Assembly: GCA_964510315.1 (NCBI GenBank)
Contig: CAZEAP010000006.1
Span: 1 to 64,000 of the forward strand
Length of the DNA stretch: 64,000 bases
DNA from: CAZEAP01 sp964510315
Lineage (GTDB): Bacteria; Planctomycetota; Brocadiia; SM23-32
Direction of reading: 5' to 3'
Shown here: positions 47,765-57,497 of the stretch, one piece after another
How the letters are laid out: every line of letters starts with the position of its first letter
Position numbering within the stretch: position 1 is the stretch's first letter
Program-made: the position numbers and the translations under genes
Notes under the pieces: model-generated
The model's database searches: none
Told to the model about the DNA's origin: nothing
What the model saw: the letters and a program-made list of their open reading frames with translations, nothing else

Positions 47765-50700
47765 TCACGTATCGCTTAGTCTGTCCAGCCCGTCTTCGAT
47801 ACTCCGGTCCAGCCGCCGTAGCACTGCATCGGTGCTCAGCTCTGATCGTCTTACTTTCATGGCGTCGGCTTCGCGGCAGGCGGCGTCGACAGCGGAGCGG
47901 AGCAGAGGGGCGGGGGCAAGGATCGAAGCTTCGGAGCCGACGCTGGGTATCTTTGGCTGGAAGAGCAGTTCATCAAACACTGCGGCGAGTTCGTCTCCTG
48001 GCAGACGCCGCACGCTGATATCCCTTTCCTGTGCCAATAGCTGCTCCAGATCCTTGTAAACCGCCCAAAAGTTCTCACTGTTGCTGGTCGTATTGGCCCT
48101 GAAGTTGATCAGACTGCGTGCCACCATATGCGCCAGGACGATTTCGCCAAGTCCCGCTCTGCGATTGATGCGCTCTACTCTTTCGGCCGAACTGGCAGGT
48201 GCAAATTCCTCTCTCGCAAGGCTGCTGAGTTCATCCCGTAGCTTCCCGAGCTCCTCGTCAGGAACGATAGCGTCTTCAGCGATCTCAAGGCCTTGCAGAT
48301 CGCGCCAGCTGCAAACGAGACAGACATTCGCCCCCGCCTGGTCTCCTGCACATGCGACAGCATACGCAACAACCTCAGCGCCTGTGTCGCCTACTTCGGC
48401 GGTGAGGCGTCGAACGCATTTAGGAAGCCCGAACTGTCCGATGTGGTCCATAACCGCGTGGAAGTATTCGTCCCCATAGGAAGCGAAATGGACGCCGCCT
48501 CCGCCTCCCGGCAGGCCCTCTTCATACAGTGTCCGTGACGTCGTCAGCTTCGTCTTCTCGGGTACGCCCTGTACACCCTGAATCTCCAGTAGTTCCTCAC
48601 CAGCGTGTGTCTGGGTCAGGCATCCCAGATCGCGGAGACACTCCGATTCCGTCAAGGCGGACCATGTCGCCCTCAGATCGACCGGCGGTTCGGCAGGGGC
48701 CTTTTCTCGTTCCAATCGCATGTAAATCTCGTAGCGGTCCTCGGGAGGTATCTCCATGCTGCGCGTGCGCTCCCGCTGCTCTTCCGCCCTCTGACTGGCT
48801 CGGCGCTCCAGCTCCTTCTCCTCAAGCTCCCCTTCGGCCAGTTGTTGGAACTCCTCGGCAGTGACCGGGAGCATTGAAATCTGCTGGGTGCCGACAACTT
48901 TCCCTGCGTCCCGCAAACGCCGCAGCAACCGTCCGTAGACAATCTCCTCGCTCGATCCCAGATAGCAGAGGTTCAGGACGTAGACGGTATCGTGTTTCTG
49001 ACCGATGCGATCCAGTCGACCAATGCGCTGCTCCACCTTCATCGGATTCCAGGGCAGATCGTAGTTGATGATCAAGTCAGCCGTCTGCAGGTTCAGCCCC
49101 TCGGCGGCAGCATCGGTGCAGACAAGAACGTCGACCTGGCCTCGCATGAAACGACCCTTGACCTCTTCACGCGCCATCCCGACCAGCGCATTTGTTCGGG
49201 GATCGGTGTATTGGCCCCCCTGGCCGGAATAGGTGCCGATAAGCATCTTAGGGTCAGCGTCGCGCAACCGCCGGACAATCTCATCCAGCGTGTCCAGGAA
49301 TCGTGTGAAGACCACTACCTGTTTGATCCGGCCGGTTCCTGACTCACGCCGGTCATCAAGCACCCTAAGAAGCCGCCGCATTTTCTGCGACGGTCCTTGA
49401 AGCTGTGCTAAAGTCTCCCCCAACTCGTCCAGCCGCTGAAGCTCCCAGCGAAGGTCTTCCTCTGTTCTTCCCTTCAGGCCCGCTTGTTCGGCCTCCAGCG
49501 GTTGCTCCTCTTCGGGCTCCATTACCTGGGCCTCAAGCTCCAACGTCTCCGGCTCTTCCACCCCTTCCAGCAGTGCAATCGTCGTGCGTACTCGCTCCTT
49601 CCGGCGACGCACGGTCTCGGAGATAGCATGGAAACTGGAGGCGAAACGCAGGCGAAGAAAGCTCTTGTAGAATCCCAGATTCTGTCTCGTTTCCCCATCC
49701 GAACATCTGCTGATCTGCCGAGCAAGTTCCTCGCAGTAGCTCTCCAATTTGTCGTACGCCGCTCGTTCCTGTTCCGTAAATGTAATGTCGGGCACGGGAA
49801 GCACTTTCCGACGCGCAAGTCTCTGCGACAGCTTGCCCCTGTCTCGGTAAATCTCCAGCAGATGCCGCGTGTGCCGAAGCATCACGCGTGACAGCGGCGC
49901 CGCTGCGAAGATGAGCCTTCGGATGAACCTACGATCTGCACCCCGGGGCTTCACGGCGCGCTCCAGCCATCTCTCCGCGGCTTGACGCATCCGGGCACTG
50001 ATCACGGCCCCCTCAATGAACTCCCACAAGATGGGGTCATGACGTTTGGCCGATCGGACCGCTCGACGCAGGAACTCCCACTCCTCATCGTGAAGTCTCT
50101 CGTCCCGGACCAGCTGCCCGAGCATGTCGTAGTACTGAAAGGTGAGTGTGGGATCGAACTGGAACGGACCTGCGCGGTCTGTCAGACGAAGTAGGTCCCA
50201 CGCCTCGATCCGCTCAAGCTGCATGGGGGTTGCTGTAGCCAACCACAGAGCATGTGCCTTGTCCCGCAACTGGTCTCGGAGCGTGACATAGAGATTGCCA
50301 TAGTCAGGCGACTGCCGCTCTCCCTCCTCGCTCGGGTTCTGCCGGCGGGCTGCGTGTGCCTCGTCAACCAGGGCGGCATCAAAAGGCTGTGCGGCCCTCA
50401 AGTCGTCCCGCCGGTCCCGGCGCTCGAGCATGTTGCGGGAGACGATGTTCAGGTCCGGCCCGTATAGCGAGTTCCCGCTTCGACTGTCCTCGAACGGATG
50501 GATGTAGTGGTGCTTCAGGCCAGGGCTGGTCTCTGTACGGGCAAACGGCAGCAGGAACTTCGAAGCCATCTCTCGTTGCCACTGCTTCTTCAGGCTGGCC
50601 GGCGGCGCTATAAGGACTCTCTTCACCAGGCCGCTGAGGTAGAGCGAACGGATGGCCAAGCCGGCCTCAATCGTCTTGCCCAGTCCGACCTCGTCGCACA

Positions 50701-51661
50701 GTAGATAGCTGTACGGCCAGGTCTCGATCAGGCGACGCGCCACAACGGATTGGTGCGGCCATGGCTCGACCGGCGCCGTCTCCATCCCAACGTACTTGCC
50801 GCCGGGCAGTTTCGGCCCATCGCGTATGATGGCGAATTCCAGCCTCTCCAGCGCAGACGGCGGCTCCACCTCCCGGGGGGCGGCACTGGTGCCGTCTATC
50901 TCCGTCGGCAGCTCTACTTCTTCGGCGACTCGCAGCAGTTGCTGACGAACGGCTTCCGGCAGAGTCATCACGCGGAAGTGCGCATGGCGGTCCTGCCATA
51001 GGTTCTCGAAATCCCGCTCGGCGTCATCTACCCGTTGCTGTTCGCGCTCTCCCCACCAATCGCAGTGCACGTCCAGGTTCTCTGCATTGTGGACCAGACC
51101 TCGCCGCGACTCGTTAAGCGATCCCGAGGCCAACAGGCGGCATCCATATTCGTCACGGAACACGGCCCACTTCTCATGGACATAGCCGTCCTCGAAGGAT
51201 CCGAAGGGTATCGGCTCTCGCGTCTGGCCGTGCACGCGGAAAGCCACCCGCACCTCCAGGTAATCCCGGGCGATCATCCAGGAAAGTAACTCGACCCCGT
51301 TTCTCACGTCTTCCGGCCACGAGTCGGGTTCTCCCATGCGCTGCTGCAGCTCCTCGGCGTACTTCTCTTCGTCGCCTTTGAGGATTGCCTCCACGTCCTT
51401 CGGGGCCAGGTCCGCGCCCACGATCAGGCGCATCTTCCCTTCTTTGCCCACAAACGCCGAGAAGCCATGGCTGGCGGCCGCCAGGGAGCTGCTGCTGAAG
51501 TAGCCCGCCATCCGGTCGTAGTGCGTGGCGAGCGATAGGACGGGGATGTAGAACTCGTGAAGGATATCCACCGCCCGGCCGTCCGTAGTCGCCGCAGATG
51601 TGCGATAGCTGTATCGCCAGGGCTTGCTGCGGAGACCCTCACGGTGTTCATCGTCTGCCAT
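47765..51661 (-). CDS. PLD-SNF2 helicase of a DUF499/DUF1156 defence system
   Basis: The 1298-aa protein combines an N-terminal phospholipase-D-like domain and an SNF2/SF2 helicase. The PLD-type HxK motif is His162-Glu-Lys164 in GYVHEKWAVF with Asn183 in ASGSLNES. The helicase has Walker A DEVGLGKT at 323-330, DEAH at 433-436, and the C-terminal motifs VFTRFLDTLDEI and QRIGRLDRIGQ. A single HKD motif would need dimerisation for nuclease activity. The ATG at 51661 overlaps the methyltransferase stop by one base (TAATG), so translation is coupled. It is expected to translocate on DNA and act with the other system proteins against incoming DNA. Confidence 0.93.
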   Translation of the reverse strand: MADDEHREGLRSKPWRYSYRTSAATTDGRAVDILHEFYIPVLSLATHYDRMAGYFSSSSLAAASHGFSAFVGKEGKMRLIVGADLAPKDVEAILKGDEEKYAEELQQRMGEPDSWPEDVRNGVELLSWMIARDYLEVRVAFRVHGQTREPIPFGSFEDGYVHEKWAVFRDEYGCRLLASGSLNESRRGLVHNAENLDVHCDWWGEREQQRVDDAERDFENLWQDRHAHFRVMTLPEAVRQQLLRVAEEVELPTEIDGTSAAPREVEPPSALERLEFAIIRDGPKLPGGKYVGMETAPVEPWPHQSVVARRLIETWPYSYLLCDEVGLGKTIEAGLAIRSLYLSGLVKRVLIAPPASLKKQWQREMASKFLLPFARTETSPGLKHHYIHPFEDSRSGNSLYGPDLNIVSRNMLERRDRRDDLRAAQPFDAALVDEAHAARRQNPSEEGERQSPDYGNLYVTLRDQLRDKAHALWLATATPMQLERIEAWDLLRLTDRAGPFQFDPTLTFQYYDMLGQLVRDERLHDEEWEFLRRAVRSAKRHDPILWEFIEGAVISARMRQAAERWLERAVKPRGADRRFIRRLIFAAAPLSRVMLRHTRHLLEIYRDRGKLSQRLARRKVLPVPDITFTEQERAAYDKLESYCEELARQISRCSDGETRQNLGFYKSFLRLRFASSFHAISETVRRRKERVRTTIALLEGVEEPETLELEAQVMEPEEEQPLEAEQAGLKGRTEEDLRWELQRLDELGETLAQLQGPSQKMRRLLRVLDDRRESGTGRIKQVVVFTRFLDTLDEIVRRLRDADPKMLIGTYSGQGGQYTDPRTNALVGMAREEVKGRFMRGQVDVLVCTDAAAEGLNLQTADLIINYDLPWNPMKVEQRIGRLDRIGQKHDTVYVLNLCYLGSSEEIVYGRLLRRLRDAGKVVGTQQISMLPVTAEEFQQLAEGELEEKELERRASQRAEEQRERTRSMEIPPEDRYEIYMRLEREKAPAEPPVDLRATWSALTESECLRDLGCLTQTHAGEELLEIQGVQGVPEKTKLTTSRTLYEEGLPGGGGGVHFASYGDEYFHAVMDHIGQFGLPKCVRRLTAEVGDTGAEVVAYAVACAGDQAGANVCLVCSWRDLQGLEIAEDAIVPDEELGKLRDELSSLAREEFAPASSAERVERINRRAGLGEIVLAHMVARSLINFRANTTSNSENFWAVYKDLEQLLAQERDISVRRLPGDELAAVFDELLFQPKIPSVGSEASILAPAPLLRSAVDAACREADAMKVRRSELSTDAVLRRLDRSIEDGLDRLSDT

Positions 51662-54600
51662 TACCCCTCCAGCCCGAACTGGATCGTCTGGCCCTCTTTG
51701 CGGAGCTCTTCGTCGGCCATCTCTGCCGTCCAGACGCGCAGGAGGTCCATGATTTTGCGTTCCTGGCCGTCGGCCTGTTCCTGCAGATATGCCCGTGCCA
51801 CGGGGATGTCGCCCTCGCGGTGGGCCAGGAGGAGGCCCTGGAGTACATCCCACTCGGTCTGGGGGTTGGTCGTTCGCTTGCCGTGGCGTTCGCAGGGAAG
51901 GGCCAGACGCAGCTTTGATCCTCTGCGAACAACGGGGGCGAAGTATCCCTCGTCGTCCGACCCTCTGCTGCTGCCGCGGCTCTCCTGGTTGACGCCGACC
52001 ATGCGGCCCTCCTGGCGGTATCCAGCGGACTCGTTCTCCAACCGGATACGAAGGCTACGGGACAGGTTCAGGGCATCGTCGTAGGGCAACTCGGCCAGGC
52101 CGTAGATGCCGTACAATGTAAGGGCCATGGCGGCCTCGGGGTTGAGGTCTTCCACCTGGAGACGGCCGCCGGTGATGCGGGCGATCTGGTTCTCGGCCAC
52201 CACGCGGCTGGCCTCGTTCATGGCCCTGATGGGGCTGACCTCCTCGTCCCCATCCATGACGGGCCAATTCCGTGAAAGCACCCTCAGTGCGCGCCCGTAG
52301 GAGGCGACCATCTCGTCCACCGGGTTCAAATCCAGCTCCTGGAAGTCTTCCAGCCCCTCGCGCACGGCCTCGCGGACCTGGTTTTGCACGCCGGCGCCGC
52401 CGAACCCCGTCCAGGTGGCCGGCTCTCCCTGACTAAGTTGGCGTTTACGGCAGGAAAGGAAAACGGAACTCTTCGCCGACGCCTGTTCCATGATGTGTTG
52501 AGAATGGCCGAATTCAGACTCAACGGGAAAAGACCCGGATATGATCCATTCGTGCTCGATCAACGACCTGGTGAGGGCCTCCCAAGCCTCCTGTGTTTTG
52601 TGCGTGAACATGACCGTCATGACGCCGTTTTCTTTCAGTGCCCGACCACACTCAGCGAAAATCTCTCCCATCATCTGCTCGTAAGTGGCGTCGGCCTTCT
52701 TATCAGAGCCATCTCGGGCAGGATTGGCCACAGCTTCGTCGTTCTTGTTGGTCAGCCTTCGATCATAGATGTCCGGGTACAGATCTGCCAGAGTGCGCTT
52801 CTGCCAAACGTAGTAATAATCGGATAACTCGGCGTACTGCACGTTGTTGTAGTAAGGCGGATCGATGCAGACAAGATCAACTGATTCATCCTCCACCTCA
52901 GGCATATGCGCTGCCGTTCTATTGAGCACTTGCACAGGTGGCCCTGTATTGTCGAGTCGCTCATGCACGGGTTCCGCCAGTTCAGCAATGCCATCAAAGG
53001 CGTCGAGAATTTGATCAAGGCCCCAAGCCGCGCCTGAGTTCGGGCCCGTGAATACCATCTCTCCGAATGTCCACTTGACGGAAAAATCGTGCCGTCCAAA
53101 GGTTCCAGACACACTTTGTCTCTGAGTTATCCACCGCGTCTGTTTGCTGTTGTAGTCCACCCCCTTGTCGATGGCGAACTGGAGGTAGGTGACCACGGCG
53201 CGGCCCTCCTCCTCGCCCAGTTCTTCGAGTATCTGCGGCTTGAGGCGGTTCAGTTCCTCTACCAGCGTCAGGTGCCCCAGGAGCTGGCGCGGGGTGAACA
53301 TGTCGCACCAGCGGGTCATGCCGACACGCAGAGGCTCCTTGGTCTTGTGGCCGTCCGGTATGTTCTCGGTCGGGATAAGACCCTGGCGTTCCCACTCCGG
53401 CCATTTGTCGTCCAGACGCCGCTTCGCCTCCTGGAGCGCCTCCAGGTCCCGCTGGTTGGGCGGACGGAAGAAGGTGATCTTCTTCGTCTTGATCTGCCCC
53501 TTCTTATCGCCGCTTTTGTAGCGTTTTGGCTGACCGTTCTTGTCCAGCTTCGGCTGGTGGCGGACGGCCACCACGCAGTAGAGGCGGTCCATCCAGGTGC
53601 CGTGCTGCGATTCGCCCCGGGCCTGACGTTTGATCTCGTCGGCGGAGATGGCCTGTCGGCAGTGAATGCAGGTGCCGACGGCGCGGCTGACCGTTGAAAA
53701 CTCCGGATCCTCCCCGTTCGGCCCGGAGCCGCCCTTGACGCGGTAGGTTTCGAACCGCACGCTGCCGCCGCGTTTTTTACCGTCGGGAATGATCTTCACG
53801 CCCCAGCGGTCGCCGTCCTGCTTGGAGAGCCAGCAGGTGTTCAGCAGCGGCGCATCGCCCCTGCAGTGCGGGCAGGTTACCTGGCGGCAATAGATCAGGC
53901 CTGTCTGGTCATATTCCTTGCCGCCGAATTCTGAGATTAGCTCTGGACAACGGTCACAGTGCTGGCGCAAGTCCTGGCGTTCTTCTTGGGGAAGAGGTGA
54001 GAAAGGCGTGATATCGGCCATCTCCGTTTCCACATGAGAGACAAGTCTCTCGCCCCACTTCTTGATGTCTGTTGCCAGTGAGGGTCCATACCTTGCAGGG
54101 TAATCCACTGTGGCCTTGAGGATTACGGCGGCAACCGGGTTGAGTTCGTTGGCGATAACATTGTGGCCGAGCCGAAGAGCTTCGAAGGGGATTGAACCTC
54201 CACCAGCTGTGGGATCAAGCACTGTCTTCCCGGTCTCTTTGGGGGTCGAGCGGCTGTTCGTGAAAGCCCGCGGGTACTGATACTTGTCATCAGACAACCG
54301 TATCCCCTGATCATCTTCCCAAGCCATACGGACCTTGGCCCAGGATGGATCGCCCGGCACACGCCGAACGGGCAGCAGTTCATCTTTCTCCGGGAAGGGC
54401 TCCGGAATAGGCTGCGGCTCTTCTTCCCACCGATCCAGTATACGTTTTGTGGCCGGGTCAGAGGTCTGTTCCCTGTACTGTTGAATCAGTTCACGATGTT
54501 CTTCACGTTGCTGATTTTCCTTCTCGAGCCACTTGAGGGTCCAGTGGTCCACGCGGTAGCGTTCGCGGCCTTCGCCGTCCTTTTCCAGGCGCTTGAGCTT

Positions 54601-54882
54601 CACGTCGTCGATGGTCCACCAAACGCCGTTGACCTTTACCTGGACGCGCTCGATGCCCAGGTCGCGCAGGAACTTGTCCGTATCGGCGTCAGCCGGCAGC
54701 AGGGAGGCCAGGATGGCGGCGCGGCTCGGGGTCAGCGGCCGCCTGGCCCACCAGACGTGGAGAAAGTACAGCGGAGGCAGGGCCGAACTCGCCCCACGCT
54801 CCCTCTGCGTTTCGGCGCCCACCTGGTGACAGGGGAATCCGGCTTCGATCAGTCGAAGGTCATCGTCGGAGTTGCTGTTCAT
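51661..54882 (-). CDS. DUF1156 adenine-specific DNA methyltransferase
   Basis: The 1073-aa protein begins with a DUF1156 domain (LHVWWARRPLTPSRAA at about 41-56). The SAM-binding motif I is DPTAGGGSIP at 223-232 with NELNPVA after it; zinc-ribbon cysteines occur in CRQVTCPHC (332-340) and CIHC. The catalytic motif IV is DPPYYNN at 674-680, the D/N-P-P-Y type of N6-adenine or N4-cytosine methylases. I chose ATG 54882; a TTG at 54897 is possible. It ends one base into the helicase start. It would modify host DNA for self-recognition, or mark target DNA; which is not known from sequence. Confidence 0.92.
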   Translation of the reverse strand: MNSNSDDDLRLIEAGFPCHQVGAETQRERGASSALPPLYFLHVWWARRPLTPSRAAILASLLPADADTDKFLRDLGIERVQVKVNGVWWTIDDVKLKRLEKDGEGRERYRVDHWTLKWLEKENQQREEHRELIQQYREQTSDPATKRILDRWEEEPQPIPEPFPEKDELLPVRRVPGDPSWAKVRMAWEDDQGIRLSDDKYQYPRAFTNSRSTPKETGKTVLDPTAGGGSIPFEALRLGHNVIANELNPVAAVILKATVDYPARYGPSLATDIKKWGERLVSHVETEMADITPFSPLPQEERQDLRQHCDRCPELISEFGGKEYDQTGLIYCRQVTCPHCRGDAPLLNTCWLSKQDGDRWGVKIIPDGKKRGGSVRFETYRVKGGSGPNGEDPEFSTVSRAVGTCIHCRQAISADEIKRQARGESQHGTWMDRLYCVVAVRHQPKLDKNGQPKRYKSGDKKGQIKTKKITFFRPPNQRDLEALQEAKRRLDDKWPEWERQGLIPTENIPDGHKTKEPLRVGMTRWCDMFTPRQLLGHLTLVEELNRLKPQILEELGEEEGRAVVTYLQFAIDKGVDYNSKQTRWITQRQSVSGTFGRHDFSVKWTFGEMVFTGPNSGAAWGLDQILDAFDGIAELAEPVHERLDNTGPPVQVLNRTAAHMPEVEDESVDLVCIDPPYYNNVQYAELSDYYYVWQKRTLADLYPDIYDRRLTNKNDEAVANPARDGSDKKADATYEQMMGEIFAECGRALKENGVMTVMFTHKTQEAWEALTRSLIEHEWIISGSFPVESEFGHSQHIMEQASAKSSVFLSCRKRQLSQGEPATWTGFGGAGVQNQVREAVREGLEDFQELDLNPVDEMVASYGRALRVLSRNWPVMDGDEEVSPIRAMNEASRVVAENQIARITGGRLQVEDLNPEAAMALTLYGIYGLAELPYDDALNLSRSLRIRLENESAGYRQEGRMVGVNQESRGSSRGSDDEGYFAPVVRRGSKLRLALPCERHGKRTTNPQTEWDVLQGLLLAHREGDIPVARAYLQEQADGQERKIMDLLRVWTAEMADEELRKEGQTIQFGLEG

Positions 54883-54937
54883 ATTTATTCTGCACAACCT
54901 GGCAAAGGCAAGGCTTGACGTCTTCGTTCGTGTGCTG

Positions 54938-55240
54938 TTACAGGTCCAGCTTTCTCTTCGTATATTCAGCGGCAGCCCGATTAATCATTTCCTGCCACGA
55001 CTCAAAACGTGTGGTTTGGTCAACATACTCGTCCCATTCATCATCCGGAATGGATTCGAAATCTTCTGCGGTTTCCACGGCAAAAGGACTCTCTTCGACC
55101 ATCTGGTCGAAAGCCGAAAAATCGGTCCATCGCTTCATAAAGGCAGATGTCAGTAACTCGTTAACGGGCACCCTGTTCTCGCCCTCGAGTTCCTCTATCT
55201 TCTTTCTAAGCTCGTCAAAGCCATCCATATTGATCTCCAT
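54938..55240 (-). CDS. Small acidic protein of unknown function
   Basis: Starting at ATG 55240 (MEINMDGFDELRKKIEELEG) after GGAAGGAG, the 100-aa protein is acidic with a helical start and the motifs NELLTSAFMKRWTDFSAFDQM and FESIPDDEWDEYVDQTTRFESW. Similar small proteins are scattered in phages and mobile regions; none has a function I know. It sits 55 bases before the methyltransferase gene and 89 bases after the GmrSD-like gene. Its DNA is noticeably more AT-rich than the flanking genes. Confidence 0.7.
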   Translation of the reverse strand: MEINMDGFDELRKKIEELEGENRVPVNELLTSAFMKRWTDFSAFDQMVEESPFAVETAEDFESIPDDEWDEYVDQTTRFESWQEMINRAAAEYTKRKLDL

Positions 55241-55329
55241 TCCGGTCACTCCTTCCTTGGTTCTGTAGGCGATCTCATCCTGCCGGGTTTCTGAGAGCGA
55301 GACTCAATGCGCCCGCAACCAGGGTGTCA

Positions 55330-57444
55330 TCACGCCCACTGCGTCTCCACGTAGGAGACTGTCTCCTGCGGATCGAGGGACCTGCTCGTGTTGCCGAAGC
55401 GAACGTACAGCTCCTTGCCGCGGGGAGTATGCAGGTATGCCGGCCCACCGGCCGGGTCCACGTCTACCACGCACACCTGTTTGCCCTCGACCTCCTCAAA
55501 GCGCACCTCCACGAGCGCGGCAAACTCCGCCCCGATGTGCTGCACGACGAGGTTCACGAGGGTCTGCTCGAAGATGTCGGTGCTGTCCTTGAGCGTCTTC
55601 AGGTCCTGCTCGAGGCCGTATATGGAACCGTCGTCCTCGACGCCGATGACCAGAGTTCCGCCGCTGCTGTTCATGAAGGCGGCGATGGTCTTGAGCACGG
55701 AGAACTGCAGGTTTCTGTTCACCTGCTCCTGGACGACGTCCCAGCGGAGCGTGCTCTTGAACTCCAGTTTGACAGACTCGCTCAGTTGACGGAGCTCGTC
55801 GGCGGTGCGCTCCGGTGTGACTTCTTCCTCTTCGGCGACGAGGCACTCCATAAACTCGTTGATCTTCTGGGCGATCAACTCCCGCCGGGCGGCCAGGAAC
55901 TCGCGGAAGTTCTCCGTCTTCCAGAGCTCCGGCTTCATCGGAACGAACTGCTTGGCGAGCGCGCCCGGATACCGCTCCTCCACGTCCGGGAGATAGTCCG
56001 CTGGAGGCGTGTCCTGGAGCTTCAAGTTGCTTTCGGCCGTCAGGAACGCCCGGTTGGCGATCTCATTGACGATCTTCCGGTGCAGGTGATTGTCCGAATC
56101 GTAGCCGTCGTTGTAGAGCAGGTTCCTGGGGAAGATGTGGTGGGAATGGAGTTTGTAACTGTCTCCGAACGCGGTGCCCAGGGACGCCCCGTTGAACCAG
56201 TCCACGGCACCGTGCGCCTTCGCCACGACGGCGGCTATCTTGTAGAGGGGATGAGTGATCCACCGACCTTCCAGGTCTGCGGCTTTCACCTCAATGCGGC
56301 CGCGCTGGTCGATTATGCGGTCGCACAGGGAAGACCACGGAGACGGCTCTTCGTTAACGATTGAGAGGTCGTGCTCGAGCCGCTGGTCGGTCTGTGCCGT
56401 GTAGCGGGCCCAGGCCTGGGCAGCGTACAGCCAATGGAGCGCTCGGCGCAGCTCCTTGTCGCTTGGGAAATTCCCTTCCTGCAACTCAAGGTAGCGGATC
56501 AGCGGCACCAGTACGTTCGGAGTGGTCAGGTCATCGGTGCCATGGATGCAGGCTTCGGAGGGCAAGATGCCCACCAGGTAGTCAAGGCGTTTGCTGAGTC
56601 GCTCCCAGCCTTCCTGCAGTTCCTCTGCGCGACGGTCATGGATTGCCGAGTAGGCGGCTCGGCCGGTCACGATAGCCGTCATAGCCCTCGTCATAAACGT
56701 GAGGTCGAACGAGAAGTCCTCCTTCTCCAGTTCGGCCAGCTTGTCCTTCATAACCTGCCGAGCGTTGGGCCATTTGCCGCAGACGTGTGTTAGCGCGAGC
56801 TCCGCGTCGGTGAGCTTCGTGCCCTGGCTGTTGACGCGGTCGAAGATGTCGATGGCGGCGGTGATGTTGGCGTCCGTGGGCACATATTGGACGGGTAGGT
56901 CTTTCTCTCTGATGTGGCGGAGCCTGTCGAGATTCGTCTGGAGCCGCTGCGCCAGTTCGAAGGGTTCACTGTTGTCCCCCGAAGCAACCTTCTTGGCAAT
57001 TCGGAAGACATTGATCTTGTGATCGGTGTCGAAGCAGTCGACAACGCGCTGCCAAAGGGGATCGCCTTCCATCAGAGTCTTCTGGTAGTACTGAAACGAG
57101 CCGTCACGGAGGTTGTAGTGGAGGCTACGCGGGTCGTACTTGATCTCGTGCGACCCATAGTAGTGAGGAATCTCGCCCCGAATGAGAAGGTAGAGCGTGG
57201 TGAGGCGCTGCTGTCCGTCGAGTATGACCTGGACGGTACCCAGCTTGTCCGGGGGCTCATGGATGTTCTTCAACTGGGGCGGGTGGTCGGTCTTCCAGAA
57301 GAGGAGACTCCCGATGGGATAGCCTTGCGTCAGGGAGAACATCAGCTCCCGCATCTGGGGTCGGCGCCATATAAACTCGCGCTGGAATTCTGGCAGGACC
57401 AGGTCTTGCGTCCGGATATCTGAGATGAGGTCAGCTATCTCCAT
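55330..57444 (-). CDS. GmrSD-like DUF262/HNH protein fused to a Schlafen AlbA_2 domain
   Basis: A 704-aa protein in three parts. Residues 1-250 are a DUF262 (GmrS) domain with LPEFQREFIW at 17-26 and DGQQRLTTLY at 76-85, the ParB-like nucleotide-binding core. Residues about 300-540 carry an HNH-like segment with HSHHIFPRN at 433-441, as in DUF1524/GmrD nucleases. Residues about 550-690 are an AlbA_2 (Schlafen-type, divergent AAA-4) domain: SESVKLEFKSTLRWD, then FMNSSGGTLVIGVEDDGSIYGLEQDL. GmrSD is a type IV restriction nuclease that attacks modified phage DNA. The AlbA_2 fusion is unusual and could sense nucleic acid. Confidence 0.88.
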   Translation of the reverse strand: MEIADLISDIRTQDLVLPEFQREFIWRRPQMRELMFSLTQGYPIGSLLFWKTDHPPQLKNIHEPPDKLGTVQVILDGQQRLTTLYLLIRGEIPHYYGSHEIKYDPRSLHYNLRDGSFQYYQKTLMEGDPLWQRVVDCFDTDHKINVFRIAKKVASGDNSEPFELAQRLQTNLDRLRHIREKDLPVQYVPTDANITAAIDIFDRVNSQGTKLTDAELALTHVCGKWPNARQVMKDKLAELEKEDFSFDLTFMTRAMTAIVTGRAAYSAIHDRRAEELQEGWERLSKRLDYLVGILPSEACIHGTDDLTTPNVLVPLIRYLELQEGNFPSDKELRRALHWLYAAQAWARYTAQTDQRLEHDLSIVNEEPSPWSSLCDRIIDQRGRIEVKAADLEGRWITHPLYKIAAVVAKAHGAVDWFNGASLGTAFGDSYKLHSHHIFPRNLLYNDGYDSDNHLHRKIVNEIANRAFLTAESNLKLQDTPPADYLPDVEERYPGALAKQFVPMKPELWKTENFREFLAARRELIAQKINEFMECLVAEEEEVTPERTADELRQLSESVKLEFKSTLRWDVVQEQVNRNLQFSVLKTIAAFMNSSGGTLVIGVEDDGSIYGLEQDLKTLKDSTDIFEQTLVNLVVQHIGAEFAALVEVRFEEVEGKQVCVVDVDPAGGPAYLHTPRGKELYVRFGNTSRSLDPQETVSYVETQWA

Positions 57445-57497
57445 AGGGCTGTTTCCTTCAGCTTCGAGGTCATCTCAAAGGCGCCGAGGCTACGGCC

